A stretch of DNA of 64,000 bases from Paraglaciecola arctica BSs20135 (GTDB lineage: Bacteria; Pseudomonadota; Gammaproteobacteria; Enterobacterales; Alteromonadaceae). The notes under the pieces were generated by a model. The model did not search any database and was not told the origin of the DNA. It saw only the letters and a program-made list of their open reading frames with translations. The translations under genes and the position numbers were made by a program. Shown here one piece after another: positions 27,231 to 35,953 of this stretch. The stretch's first letter is position 1. Every line of letters begins with the position of its first letter. The stretch spans positions 124,001 through 188,000 of the forward strand of contig NZ_BAEO01000015.1 of NCBI RefSeq assembly GCF_000314995.1, written 5' to 3'.

Positions 27231-28043
27231 TCACTCACACCAATTGGGTTTTCTTTTTTGCAAAAAGGCTTGTGTACCTTCTTTACCTTCTTCGTTGGTC
27301 AATGATTGGGTAAAGGTATCTGCGGCCTCATCTAACAGTGATTCGAGATCAATCTGACCTACCTTCAACATCAACGCTTTTGTAGCGGCATTAGCTTTAG
27401 GCGCACAGCGTCTAATATGTTTAATGACCTTATCTAGCTGTGCTTGCATTGCTTCTGGTGTAAGACTGACAAAATGAACAATACCTAATGCCTTTGCTTC
27501 TTCACCATTAATTCGTTCACCTAAAAGCGCCAAACGACGGGCATGGGTTAACCCTATGCGAGCAACAACAAAAGGGGCGATTTGTGCGGGAATAACACCC
27601 AAACCAGTTTCAGGCATTGAAAAAAGAGCATTTTTATCCGCAATAGCCACATCAGAAATGCACGCCAAACCAAATCCGCCTCCAAGTACCGCACCTTCAA
27701 GTACAGTAACAACTACTTGCGGTGCATGGTTCACTAGGGTAATCATACGTCCAAAACTTCGATTGAATTCCCACACTGTTTTGTGCCGTTGTTCTTCATT
27801 TGCCGCATCTTTATGCATGTCAGAAATATCGCCTCCAGCGCAAAAATTTCCGTCACTGCCGCGAATAATTACTGCTCGAATTTGGTTGTCATCGGCAATG
27901 CTTGTAAAAACACTTGTCACTTCGTTCACCAAGGCTAAATTCATGGCATTCTTTTTATGGGGACGGTTTAAGGTGATAGTTAACACGCCCTTATCAGAGG
28001 TCACCACTATCTCTTGGTACTCTTGCTGTTTTGAAATCAACAT
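27231..28043 (-). CDS. atuE: Enoyl-CoA hydratase/isomerase family protein (AtuE-like)
   Basis: A 270-residue crotonase-fold enzyme. The oxyanion-hole segments are GSDGNFCAGGDI and VLEGAVLGGGFGLACISDVAIA, and the second catalytic region FSMPETGLGVIPAQIAPFV carries the Glu expected of a hydratase. In the Atu pathway AtuE hydrates isohexenyl-glutaconyl-CoA, the product of the carboxylase. Its place between the two carboxylase subunits matches that job. Specificity is inferred from context. Confidence 0.85.
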   Translation of the reverse strand: MLISKQQEYQEIVVTSDKGVLTITLNRPHKKNAMNLALVNEVTSVFTSIADDNQIRAVIIRGSDGNFCAGGDISDMHKDAANEEQRHKTVWEFNRSFGRMITLVNHAPQVVVTVLEGAVLGGGFGLACISDVAIADKNALFSMPETGLGVIPAQIAPFVVARIGLTHARRLALLGERINGEEAKALGIVHFVSLTPEAMQAQLDKVIKHIRRCAPKANAATKALMLKVGQIDLESLLDEAADTFTQSLTNEEGKEGTQAFLQKRKPNWCE

Positions 28044-28125
28044 ATTTCTTTATCTCTTTAAGTTACATCTAAAGCAAATCTCGTAGAAAATACTCAAGCG
28101 TAGAGGCTTAGAGTAAAATCAATTA

Positions 28126-29739
28126 TTAGAAGCGAGCCACCCCGAAAGTGCTGGAATTTACCGTACGCTTATCACCCTCTCGGCAAATCCCCAAGGTATA
28201 CGCCAAAATTTTTCGGGTATCGCGGGGGTCTATCATCCCGTCATCCCACAAACGGGCAGAATTAGCTAAAGCACGAGATTTAGCTTCAATAACATCGACT
28301 GTGCCTTTTTCTAATGCATCGAGCCTGTCTTCATCAATATTGCCACTTCTGGCCATTTTGGCTTTAGCCACGGTTCTTAACACACTGCCCGCTTGAGCTG
28401 GCCCCATAACTGACACAACCGAACGTGGCCAGGCAAACATAAAGCGGGGATCGATGCCCCGCCCCGCCATGGCATAATTGCCGGCACCAAAAGAGCCCCC
28501 TAAAACAATACTTATTTTTGGGACGCTGGTATTGGTGACCGCTTGAATAAGTTTTGCGCCATGTTTAATGATACCCGCACGCTCAGATTCGGTTCCCACC
28601 AGAAAGCCTGTTGTGTTGTGCAGAAATACGATAGGAGAACCAGATTGTTGACACAATTGTATAAATTGAGCGGCTTTAGCAGCCCCTTGAGCGGTAATAG
28701 GTCCATTATTTCCAATCACACCACAAGGCATACCGCACACTTCTAGATGGCCACAAACCGTACCTATGTCATAGTCGGCTTTAAAATCTAGGAAATTAGA
28801 ATCGTCGGCAATTCTGGCTATAACTTCGCGCACATCGTAGGGTGTTTTTGCATCTTTAGGTACGATGCCGAGCATTTCGTCAGGATCATACATAGGTGCC
28901 TTATATGCTTTTTTAGCAGGCGAGATGATGTTTTTATTCCAACCTAAACTACGCACAATTTCGCGGGCAACCCGAATACCATCGGCGTCATTTTCAGCTT
29001 GATAATCTGCCACACCTGACACTGAACTGTGCATTTCTGCACCGCCAATATCTTCGTCTGTGGCAATTTCACCGGTAGCAGCTTTCAGCAAGGGCGGACC
29101 CGCTAGATACACAGTTGATTGCTTTCGGATCATCACTACATAATCTGACAGACCTGGTTGATAGGCCCCTCCGGCTGTTGCACTTCCATGCACCACGGTA
29201 ATTTGTGGAATACCGGCAGCAGACAACTTTGCCTGCAAGGCAAAACCTGCACCAGAAAAACCAAACCAATCACCCAAGGAGGTTAAATCGCCGCCACCAC
29301 TTTGCGCGAGGGCTAAAACGGGTAACTTATTTTGCAATGCAATATTGTACATTCGCTGACGTTTAAAACTGCCAAGCTGGGTGATACTGCCGCCTTTGGT
29401 AAGATAGTCATCTACCAATATCATGCAGCAGGTACCGGAAACATAACCAATACCAACAATGACACCACCACCAGCGGCTGAGCCGTCGGTATCGCCTTCT
29501 TGCATGTAGCCACACAATGTCGACAACTCAAGAAATGGCGCGCCGGGATCTAATAAAAGGTTCAAGCGCTCTCTAGGCGGAATTAAACCACGCTTGATGT
29601 ATCGCGGTGCTTTTTCTTGTGCCATGTGAATGACACGCTTTTCGATGCCACGCACCTCTTCTACCGCGTCGAGCATTACGGTGGCATTTTGCTTGTATTG
29701 TGTTGATTGTGTATCAAGCTTGGAATGGATGATTGCCAT
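28126..29739 (-). CDS. atuC: Acyl-CoA carboxylase beta subunit (carboxyltransferase), AtuC-like
   Basis: This 537-residue carboxyltransferase moves CO2 from biotin to the acyl-CoA. It has the GSATAGGAYQPGLSDYVV segment and the acyl-CoA-binding crotonase-like halves (GIGYVSGTCCMILVDD and IVLGGSFGAGNYAMAGRGIDPRF). The overall sequence fits AtuC better than the methylcrotonyl subunit LiuB. The pocket segment LAQSGGGDLTSLGDWFG differs from the Pseudomonas AtuC sequence as I remember it, so the substrate may not be geranyl-CoA itself. It is cotranscribed with the biotin carboxylase. Confidence 0.87.
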   Translation of the reverse strand: MAIIHSKLDTQSTQYKQNATVMLDAVEEVRGIEKRVIHMAQEKAPRYIKRGLIPPRERLNLLLDPGAPFLELSTLCGYMQEGDTDGSAAGGGVIVGIGYVSGTCCMILVDDYLTKGGSITQLGSFKRQRMYNIALQNKLPVLALAQSGGGDLTSLGDWFGFSGAGFALQAKLSAAGIPQITVVHGSATAGGAYQPGLSDYVVMIRKQSTVYLAGPPLLKAATGEIATDEDIGGAEMHSSVSGVADYQAENDADGIRVAREIVRSLGWNKNIISPAKKAYKAPMYDPDEMLGIVPKDAKTPYDVREVIARIADDSNFLDFKADYDIGTVCGHLEVCGMPCGVIGNNGPITAQGAAKAAQFIQLCQQSGSPIVFLHNTTGFLVGTESERAGIIKHGAKLIQAVTNTSVPKISIVLGGSFGAGNYAMAGRGIDPRFMFAWPRSVVSVMGPAQAGSVLRTVAKAKMARSGNIDEDRLDALEKGTVDVIEAKSRALANSARLWDDGMIDPRDTRKILAYTLGICREGDKRTVNSSTFGVARF

Positions 29740-29798
29740 GTTTTCAACCCGTATTTGTTGTTAATGAAGGAGCTTAATTGCTACCGTTTTTACGCAAT

Positions 29799-30761
29799 TC
29801 ATGAACCGTTATTGCTAAAGGCTGGCTTGTGGACAGCCTCTTGATATTGGTTTTTTAGTTGTTGAACCAACTCAGTCATAGGCAATACATCTTTGATACC
29901 GGACACACCATGCCCTGCACTCCAAAAATCTTTCCATGCATTGCTTTCTCCTAGGTCAAGATCAACAAGTGTTTTGGCTTGATAGCTTTTTAAATCAACC
30001 CCAGCACGGGCGATTGACGGTTTGAGAAAATTACATTTCACACCTGTAAATGTGTCGGTATAGACTAGATCTTTGATTTCAGAGGTCACCAACATTGATT
30101 TATAATCAGCTTCCACTTCTGCTTCTTCGGTAGCAATAAATCTTGTACCCATATAGCTAAAATCAGCCCCTAAAATTTCAGCAGCGCGCACGCCGTAGCC
30201 ATCGTTAATAGCACCGGCTAAAGCTAACGGCCCATCCCAAAACTCGCGTATCTCCCTGACCAAGGCAAAGGGATTAATCTCACCGGCATGTCCGCCGGCA
30301 CCTGCGGTAACAATAATGATGCCGTCAACACCTGCCTCGATGGCTTTTTTTGCATGTTCGGCCCGAATGACGTCATGAAACACAATGCCGCCCCACTGGT
30401 GAACTTCTTCAACCACTTCGGCTGGATTACCTTGACTGGTGATCACAAAGAGTACTTGATGTTTCTTCACAACAGCGCGGTCATTGTGCAAACGAGTATT
30501 AGACGGATGAACAACAAGATTAACCGCAAAGGGTGCCGTTGGCTTATCGGGGTTTAACTTCGCAAATGTCTCTAATTCTGTGGAAATTTCCGTGATCCAG
30601 CTGTCGAGTACGTCTTGAGTGCGAGCATTAAAGGTGGGAAACGAACCCACAATGCCATTTTTACAAGCACTGATCACCAAAGTTGGAGTCGACACTAAAA
30701 ACATAGGGGCGCAAATGACCGGTAAACTTAACTTGTTTTTAAATAATGCTGGAATAGCCAT
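29799..30761 (-). CDS. Nitronate monooxygenase-like flavoprotein
   Basis: A 320-residue FMN-dependent TIM-barrel enzyme of the nitronate monooxygenase (2-nitropropane dioxygenase) family. Visible motifs are LPVICAPMFLVSTPTLVISACKNG, GIIIVTAGAGGHAG and the phosphate-binding region LAGAINDGYGVRAAEILGADFSYMGTRFIAT. P. aeruginosa atuA-H has no such gene, so it is an addition in this version of the cluster. It may oxidise a nitro compound, or act as an enoyl or ene reductase-like step; neither can be settled here. It lies between the dehydrogenase and carboxylase genes. Confidence 0.84.
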   Translation of the reverse strand: MAIPALFKNKLSLPVICAPMFLVSTPTLVISACKNGIVGSFPTFNARTQDVLDSWITEISTELETFAKLNPDKPTAPFAVNLVVHPSNTRLHNDRAVVKKHQVLFVITSQGNPAEVVEEVHQWGGIVFHDVIRAEHAKKAIEAGVDGIIIVTAGAGGHAGEINPFALVREIREFWDGPLALAGAINDGYGVRAAEILGADFSYMGTRFIATEEAEVEADYKSMLVTSEIKDLVYTDTFTGVKCNFLKPSIARAGVDLKSYQAKTLVDLDLGESNAWKDFWSAGHGVSGIKDVLPMTELVQQLKNQYQEAVHKPAFSNNGS

Positions 30762-30838
30762 TTAGATTGCCCTTTACACTGCTATTTAGGTTCACATTGG
30801 ATAAACATGACACGTCAAGTTACCCAGATCAGTTGTAG

Positions 30839-31993
30839 TTATCTACGCTTTGGAAATATGTCCATATGCTTGGCTATAATGCCCAACATCATTTCGTCAC
30901 TGCCACCGGCAATCGATAAAATCCTGGTATCACGATAGGCTCTGGAAACAGAGTTATCCCACATGAATCCCATACCACCCCAGTACTGCATACACGCGTC
31001 AGTGACTTCCCGCCAAAGTCGCCCGGATTTGAGTTTAGCCATAGACGCTAGATAAGTTGCATCTTCGCCACTCACATGTTGATGACATGCCTTCCATGTT
31101 AGCGCGCGAAGGGCCTCTACTTCGGTTTGTAACTCAGCAAGGCGAAAATGTACTACTTGGTTATCTAACACTGGCTGACCAAAAGTGTGACGTTCGCGAC
31201 ACCAAGCGATGGTGTCTTGAATGACCCTCTCCATACCCTGCAGAGCACAAGCGGCTGCATACATCCGCTCTTCTTGGAATTGCATCATCTGCATGGTAAA
31301 ACCACGATTTTCTTCGCCAACGCGATATCGTTTGGGCACACGCACATTATCGAAGAAAATTTGACCTGTATCACTGGCTCGCATGCCCAGTTTGTTCAAC
31401 GGTTTAGATACCTCAATACCAGGCGTATCTAATGGCACAATAATGAGTGACTTATTAGCATGCACATTACCCTCACTGGTATTGGCCAACAAACAAACCC
31501 AATCACCTTGGGTAGCATTGGTGATCCACATTTTAGTGCCGTTTATAAGATAATCATCGCCGTCACTTTTTGCCGTGGTTTTTAAACCTGCCACATCAGA
31601 GCCTGCGCCCGGCTCACTAACACCAATACAGGCAACCATGTCTCCAGCAATAGCAGGTGTTAGAAACTCACGTTTCAATTCGTCGCTACCGAAGCGCGCC
31701 AAGGCTGGTGTGGCCATATCAGTTTGCACACCAATTGCCATGGGTAACGAACCACCATAAGCCCGCCCAAGTTCCTCTGCAAACACCAGGTTATAGCTAT
31801 AATCTAATCCAGCACCACCAAAGGCTTCTGGTTTATGAATACCTAATAGCCCTAAGTCACCCATCTTTTTGAATAACGCATGTAAAGGAGCCTTACCAGC
31901 AGCCTCCCACTCATCAATAAAGGGATCCATTTCCTTATTTACAAAATCTCTAACTGTCTTTCTCAGCGCATCATGCTCAGGCGTTAATTGCAT
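30839..31993 (-). CDS. atuD: Acyl-CoA dehydrogenase (AtuD-like)
   Basis: A 384-residue FAD-dependent acyl-CoA dehydrogenase. The start at 31993 is chosen because GGAG precedes it and the product then begins MQLTPEHDALRKTVRDFVNKEM. Motifs include CIGVSEPGAGSDVAGLKTTA and the C-terminal QYWGGMGFMWDNSVSRAYRDTRILSIAGGSDEMML with the flavin-contacting residues. In the Atu pathway AtuD oxidises citronellyl-CoA to geranyl-CoA. It is the first gene of the operon and diverges from the AraC-type regulator across 135 bases. Confidence 0.87.
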   Translation of the reverse strand: MQLTPEHDALRKTVRDFVNKEMDPFIDEWEAAGKAPLHALFKKMGDLGLLGIHKPEAFGGAGLDYSYNLVFAEELGRAYGGSLPMAIGVQTDMATPALARFGSDELKREFLTPAIAGDMVACIGVSEPGAGSDVAGLKTTAKSDGDDYLINGTKMWITNATQGDWVCLLANTSEGNVHANKSLIIVPLDTPGIEVSKPLNKLGMRASDTGQIFFDNVRVPKRYRVGEENRGFTMQMMQFQEERMYAAACALQGMERVIQDTIAWCRERHTFGQPVLDNQVVHFRLAELQTEVEALRALTWKACHQHVSGEDATYLASMAKLKSGRLWREVTDACMQYWGGMGFMWDNSVSRAYRDTRILSIAGGSDEMMLGIIAKHMDIFPKRR

Positions 31994-32128
31994 TGTTATC
32001 TCCAGAATTAGTATCACTATCAATATATTAAAGTGTAAAGAAAATGTTAACACCGTGACTTAGGACAATTAACTGGCTATTCGGGCCATTTTTGTAAATA
32101 ATCCCTCTAAAATACAACAAGGTGACTT

Positions 32129-33097
32129 ATGTTGAAGCACGTTACGATCTACGCTTGTGAAAATACCCTTGGGCTAAGTATTGGCCTCACCCACGATGTT
32201 TTTGCGTTTGCGTCTACCTTACAAGAACGTTTATTGGGCGAGCCCATTAACATTTCGTTAGTAACTTTAGATGGTAAACCTACGTCTACATTTAGCGGTT
32301 TGGCGGTGACACCTGATTGTTCCTTAGATGACATTCAAGATACTGATTTAGTTATCCTGCACAGTGTTTGGGGAGATATGAATGATTTACTTGTGCAGCA
32401 ACGTCCCTTATACCCTCGTCTTAGAGAATGGCATAAACAAGGTAAGCCAATTATGGCCGCAGCTACTGGCGGCTACTTTTTAGCGGAGGCCGGGTTATTA
32501 GATGACAGAATAAGTACCACTCATTGGCATAAACAAGCCCATTTTGCGCAAGCCTATCCGAAAATCGATGTACGTCCAGATCGCTTTATTACTGCGGCAG
32601 GTGAAATATACTGCTCGGCAGGCATGAACGCGGCATTGGAGATTATAGTTTATTTACTCTCGCGGCTATCTAGCCCAGAGGTAGGAGAGGCAGTAGAACA
32701 TGCATTTTTAGTTGATTTTCGACGCAGCGATCTAGGTGAATTCACATCCATGGGTCATCAAACCTACCACCAAGACGATAAGATTTTATCAGTACAACAA
32801 TGGTTAGAAATTCATTTTATGAAACCTATAACCATCGAAGAACTTGCGAGCAAGGCTAATATGAGTACCCGCACTTTTAAACGACGCTTTAAAGATGCCA
32901 CCTCAGAAACACCACTCGCCTACATACAGCAGTTGAGAATTGAGCAAGGCAAAGAGTACCTTAAGCATAGTGATAAGAGTGTGGAAGAAATTTCATGGTC
33001 GGTAGGCTACCAAGATGCCGGGCATTTCAACCGATTGTTCAAGCGAACATATGGAATGAATGCATCTGCCTGGCGGAAAAATCACCGTTTGTATTGA
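32129..33097 (+). CDS. GlxA-like AraC-family regulator, probable Atu-cluster regulator
   Basis: A 322-residue transcription factor of the GlxA/ArgR type: an N-terminal DJ-1/PfpI-like domain (residues about 5-185, where the elbow segment reads MAAATGGYFLAEAGLL without the usual cysteine) and a C-terminal double helix-turn-helix (ITIEELASKANMSTRTFKRRF and VEEISWSVGYQDAGHFNRLFKRTYG). It is divergent from the eight-gene catabolic operon and is its likely regulator. In Pseudomonas that role is held by the TetR-type AtuR, so this is a different control protein. AAGGTG precedes the ATG. Confidence 0.85.
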   Translation: MLKHVTIYACENTLGLSIGLTHDVFAFASTLQERLLGEPINISLVTLDGKPTSTFSGLAVTPDCSLDDIQDTDLVILHSVWGDMNDLLVQQRPLYPRLREWHKQGKPIMAAATGGYFLAEAGLLDDRISTTHWHKQAHFAQAYPKIDVRPDRFITAAGEIYCSAGMNAALEIIVYLLSRLSSPEVGEAVEHAFLVDFRRSDLGEFTSMGHQTYHQDDKILSVQQWLEIHFMKPITIEELASKANMSTRTFKRRFKDATSETPLAYIQQLRIEQGKEYLKHSDKSVEEISWSVGYQDAGHFNRLFKRTYGMNASAWRKNHRLY

Positions 33098-33191
33098 GTT
33101 TGCGATTAAATAAGCATTGCCAAGGATATTATGAATACAAGAAATGAACACAAAGTAAAAATATTAGAGCAGTACTGAGAAGAAAATTAAT

Positions 33192-33260
33192 TGGTCGGTG
33201 TGATAGGATCCGAACCTACGCCCCTTCATCCCCAGCCAATGACAGCCGCTACCAAATTAC
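33192..33260 (-). pseudogene. tRNA-Pro remnant, copy 1
   Basis: The CCA end, acceptor 3' strand, T-arm and most of the anticodon 3' strand are preserved, with one base deleted and several changes. The 5' acceptor strand, D-arm pairing and anticodon 5' strand are lost (CCAATGACAGCCGC replaces the expected sequence). It cannot fold as a tRNA. Confidence 0.75.
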
Positions 33261-33307
33261 GGTAGTCTAAAGATGATGAGTCTAGAAATAGAGGGTAATA
33301 AATTAAT

Positions 33308-33375
33308 TGGTCGGTGTGATAGGACCCGAACCTACGACCCCTTCACCCCCAGCCAATGACGGCCGCTACCAAATT
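33308..33375 (-). pseudogene. tRNA-Pro remnant, copy 2
   Basis: The 3' half is nearly identical to the intact tRNA-Pro, including the GGG anticodon region and CCA. Two bases differ in the T-loop (TT to CC on the plus strand). The anticodon 5' strand, D-arm and 5' acceptor strand have been replaced, so it is not a working tRNA gene. Confidence 0.78.
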
Positions 33376-33454
33376 GCTTTAATCTAGCGATGTCGAGGAT
33401 ACGTTTGATACAAGGAATGACTAAAAATTGAAAATACTAGAGAAGAGAATTAAT

Positions 33455-33531
<77 letters not shown>

Positions 33532-33544
33532 ACCGAAGCTGGGC

Positions 33545-33572
33545 AGTTTACGGAATTTTTTTTTGTTTGCAA
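33545..33572 (-). promoter_or_regulatory. Promoter of tRNA-Pro
   Basis: On the minus strand TTGCAA and TAAACT are spaced by 16 bases, 13 bases before the mature tRNA 5' end. The bases after the -10 are GCCC, a GC-rich discriminator typical of stringently controlled stable-RNA promoters. Confidence 0.65.
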
Positions 33573-33650
33573 CGGATAATAGTTGCTAAATGGGCGTTTG
33601 CTTAATTGTTAGACAAATTCCTGCCTTTTCTGGCACCTTATTTAATCAAA

Positions 33651-33679
33651 AATAATAAAAGCCCCGTTTTCACGAGACT
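33651..33679 (-). terminator. Terminator after the YHS-domain gene
   Basis: On the minus strand AGTCTCG and CGGGGCT pair with G-U wobbles around a six-base loop, followed by TTTTATTATT. It ends the YHS-domain transcript before the tRNA promoter. Confidence 0.55.
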
Positions 33680-33705
33680 GCATAAACAGATTAACCTAAT
33701 CTTAC

Positions 33706-34173
33706 TTACAAGGTGCTGCCGTCTTTAAATTCAATCACAGGCCATTCGTCATTGGCTTGACTAATGTGTTTAGGAATACTTTCACTCCAAGCTTCTTTAA
33801 CAGATAGGTTTTTGTTTACGTATAACACCCCATCCACAACTTCAAAGGCTTTACCATCAATCTCGAATTTTTTACCAAAGGTGGCGCCGTAGGCACAAAA
33901 TCCACCATATGCGGGTGCATACTTAGTAGGTGTAGCAGCAAAAACATCTCTATTTTCTGCTGAGCTAAAACGGTATATGGCATCGTTGTAAACTGCAGTG
34001 TATTGCGCACTTCCCAATACTGCTTTATTTTCAGAAAAATAAGCGACCGCATCATGGCCTGCCAAAATAACACTGTTTTTGTCTGTTTCTGTATCAAATC
34101 CAGCGAATGAAAATGAAGACATACTAATGGCTGCGACTGCGAACAATGTTTTGAGGTTAAATAATTTTTTCAT
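33706..34173 (-). CDS. YHS-domain exported protein
   Basis: A 155-residue protein with a signal peptide (FNLKTLFAVAAISMSSFSFA) followed by a YHS-like domain: GHDAVAYFSENKAVLGSAQYTAVYNDAIYRFSSAENRDVFAATPTKYAPAYGGFCAYG. YHS domains occur in copper resistance proteins and other metal-linked enzymes, and the FCAYG cysteine may bind metal. The segment before the stop has no further domain. It is divergent from an AraC regulator across 109 bases, which may control it. Exact role unknown. Confidence 0.82.
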   Translation of the reverse strand: MKKLFNLKTLFAVAAISMSSFSFAGFDTETDKNSVILAGHDAVAYFSENKAVLGSAQYTAVYNDAIYRFSSAENRDVFAATPTKYAPAYGGFCAYGATFGKKFEIDGKAFEVVDGVLYVNKNLSVKEAWSESIPKHISQANDEWPVIEFKDGSTL

Positions 34174-34282
34174 GATTTATTCCCGTGTTTATAAATGTTG
34201 CCTTACTTAGGTACAGCAAATATTAGGCAATATCTGATAAGCTGCCTATATCTCAAGCAATAAGGTTTATGTCTAATCGTAT

Positions 34283-35182
34283 ATGGATGTGTTAAATCAG
34301 TTATTTTCTACCTTTAAGGTTTCTTCAGAAATTTTTCATAACGGTCAATACTGCGGAAGTTGGGCCTTAGATACCTCTGGTTTGCATTATATGAATTTTC
34401 ATATAGTTAGCCACGGTGAGTGTTATTTAACTGTGGGTGATGATCCTCAAATACATAACCTTGAAGAAGGAGACATGATGCTATTTCCTAGAGACATAAA
34501 GCACTGTATTAGCAACGACAACACTTTCAGTCAAAATGTTAATACTGGTCTATCTCTTGATTTTCGTGAAGGCAAACTCGAAGGTGGAACAGGACTGATA
34601 TGTGGCTACTTTGCCCACAAACATCCGCTGTTTAGTAACATAACCGAGTTTTTACCAAATATAGTGCTACTTAAAAAAACATCCCTAAACAGCTCGAATA
34701 GTAGTTTGCCCTTTCTTATCGCTGCGCTATTGCAGGAGTCACTTTCGGGCAAACCGGGGGCCGAATTGGTCATGAATAAAATTGCAGAAGCGTTATTAGC
34801 CATTGTACTTAGACAAAGTTTGCCTGCAGATAAAGGTATAATAGCAGCCTTGTTAAACCCTAAACTAGCTCCGGTTGTGCAAGCAATTCATGGCAGCCCT
34901 GCCAAAAATTGGACAGTGGATGCAATGGCAGAAATGGTTTTTTTATCCCGAGCGGGTTTTAGTAACTTGTTTAAATCAGTGTTAAAACAAACACCCATGG
35001 ACTACGTGACCCAGTGGCGCATGTCTATCGCTTATAGAATGTTGGCTGATGAAAAGAATACAACTCTAGAAACGGCCTTAGCTGTGGGTTACGACAACGA
35101 ATCTTCATTTTCTAAGGCGTTTAAGCGAATTTTAGGAGTGAGCCCGGGTAGTGTTAGAACAGATGCAAAAGTCCTGACTTAA
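34283..35182 (+). CDS. AraC-family regulator with cupin sensor domain
   Basis: A 299-residue regulator. Residues 1-130 form a cupin-like ligand domain (HNLEEGDMMLFPRDIKHCI), of the type fused to AraC in the cupin_6 group. The C-terminal 100 residues hold two helix-turn-helix motifs (WTVDAMAEMVFLSRAGFSNLFKSVLK and TTLETALAVGYDNESSFSKAFKRILG). Its nearest partner is the divergent YHS gene. Ligand and targets are unknown. Confidence 0.86.
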   Translation: MDVLNQLFSTFKVSSEIFHNGQYCGSWALDTSGLHYMNFHIVSHGECYLTVGDDPQIHNLEEGDMMLFPRDIKHCISNDNTFSQNVNTGLSLDFREGKLEGGTGLICGYFAHKHPLFSNITEFLPNIVLLKKTSLNSSNSSLPFLIAALLQESLSGKPGAELVMNKIAEALLAIVLRQSLPADKGIIAALLNPKLAPVVQAIHGSPAKNWTVDAMAEMVFLSRAGFSNLFKSVLKQTPMDYVTQWRMSIAYRMLADEKNTTLETALAVGYDNESSFSKAFKRILGVSPGSVRTDAKVLT

Positions 35183-35204
35183 GCATGTTTTATCCGCCGC
35201 ACTA

Positions 35205-35234
35205 ATGGGACTGGCTCCAGCCCCATCTTTTACT
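35205..35234 (+). terminator. Terminator after the AraC-cupin regulator
   Basis: ATGGG...CCCAT (35205-35226) encloses an inner CTGG/CCAG pairing with one mismatch, followed by CTTTTACTT. It lies 23 bases after the regulator's stop and before the convergent flavin reductase gene. Confidence 0.6.
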
Positions 35235-35276
35235 TCCTGCTTTTAATAGCAACAGACGATTAATAAGACTTCTAGC

Positions 35277-35897
35277 CTACTTTGGCCGCTGCAATTCAAA
35301 TTTTTGCAGCTCATCAACAGAGAAATAATCCCCTGGTCCGCCACCGCGCATAACGGGGTGCATCGCAGCTGTATCGTAAATGCCTTCTTTTATGGCTGAC
35401 TTGGCTATGTGTACTCCTACTACTTCGCCAAATACCATCCACGTTTGGCAAGTATCCCCTTTAGCGGTTTGTAATTGGATCACTTGAGACGTTTTACATT
35501 CCATCACTACAGGACTCAGCGCCACATAGGGTACATCTATTATTTTTGATTGCCCTTTAGCAAGGCCAGCCAGTTCAAATTCGTCAATACTCGGATCTAC
35601 AGCTGCACTAGTTTGATTCATTAGATCAACAAGCGAGCGGGTAACAAGATTCCAGCAAAACTCACCAGTGTCAGCTGCATTTTTCACACTGTCTTTGTAG
35701 CCAATACTAGAAAAACCAATGATGGGGGGATGGTAGTTAAAGGCGTTAAAAAAACTGTAAGGGGCCAGATTAACCTGCCCTGTTGCACTTTTGGTTGATA
35801 TCCAACCTATTGGTCGCGGGGCAATAATGGCGTTAAAAGGGTCATGAGGTAATTGATGACCATCCTTGGGTTGATAAAAATGCGAATTATCTGGCAC
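35277..35897 (-). CDS. Flavin reductase-like (FMN-binding split barrel) protein
   Basis: A 206-residue protein of the flavin reductase/DIM6-NTAB family. The FMN-binding motif PRPIGWISTKSATGQVNLAPYSFFNAFNYHPPIIGFSS is clear. Such proteins supply reduced flavin to partner monooxygenases or carry out small reductions. It follows dcd by 56 bases on the same strand, but no functional tie to dCTP deamination is apparent. No partner oxygenase is adjacent. Confidence 0.85.
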   Translation of the reverse strand: MPDNSHFYQPKDGHQLPHDPFNAIIAPRPIGWISTKSATGQVNLAPYSFFNAFNYHPPIIGFSSIGYKDSVKNAADTGEFCWNLVTRSLVDLMNQTSAAVDPSIDEFELAGLAKGQSKIIDVPYVALSPVVMECKTSQVIQLQTAKGDTCQTWMVFGEVVGVHIAKSAIKEGIYDTAAMHPVMRGGGPGDYFSVDELQKFELQRPK

Positions 35898-35953
35898 TAG
35901 TGGTTCCTATTAAAAAATTAAGATCTAAAGTTTTCCATTTACAGTTGCGCAAC

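Larger units (their letters stand above)
33112..33454 (-). repeat. Tandem array of decayed tRNA-Pro copies and flanks
   Basis: Downstream of tRNA-Pro, two further tRNA-derived segments (33308-33375 and 33192-33260) alternate with three related AT-rich flanks (33385-33454, about 33262-33307, 33112-33191). All three tRNA segments share TAATTGGTCGGTGTGATAGG in identical form and about 50 bases of the 3' half. The spacing is 116 and 147 bases. The two decayed copies are closer to each other than to the gene. This looks like repeated tandem duplication of tRNA plus flank followed by decay. Confidence 0.8.

Noticed and set aside
33192-33375. Two additional working tRNA genes
   Set aside because: The 5' acceptor strand, D-arm and 5' anticodon strand no longer pair, so neither copy folds as a tRNA.
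33816-34097. Second minus-strand open frame of 93 codons inside the YHS gene
   Set aside because: It is a shifted frame of the YHS gene; the signal peptide and YHS motifs are in the other frame.
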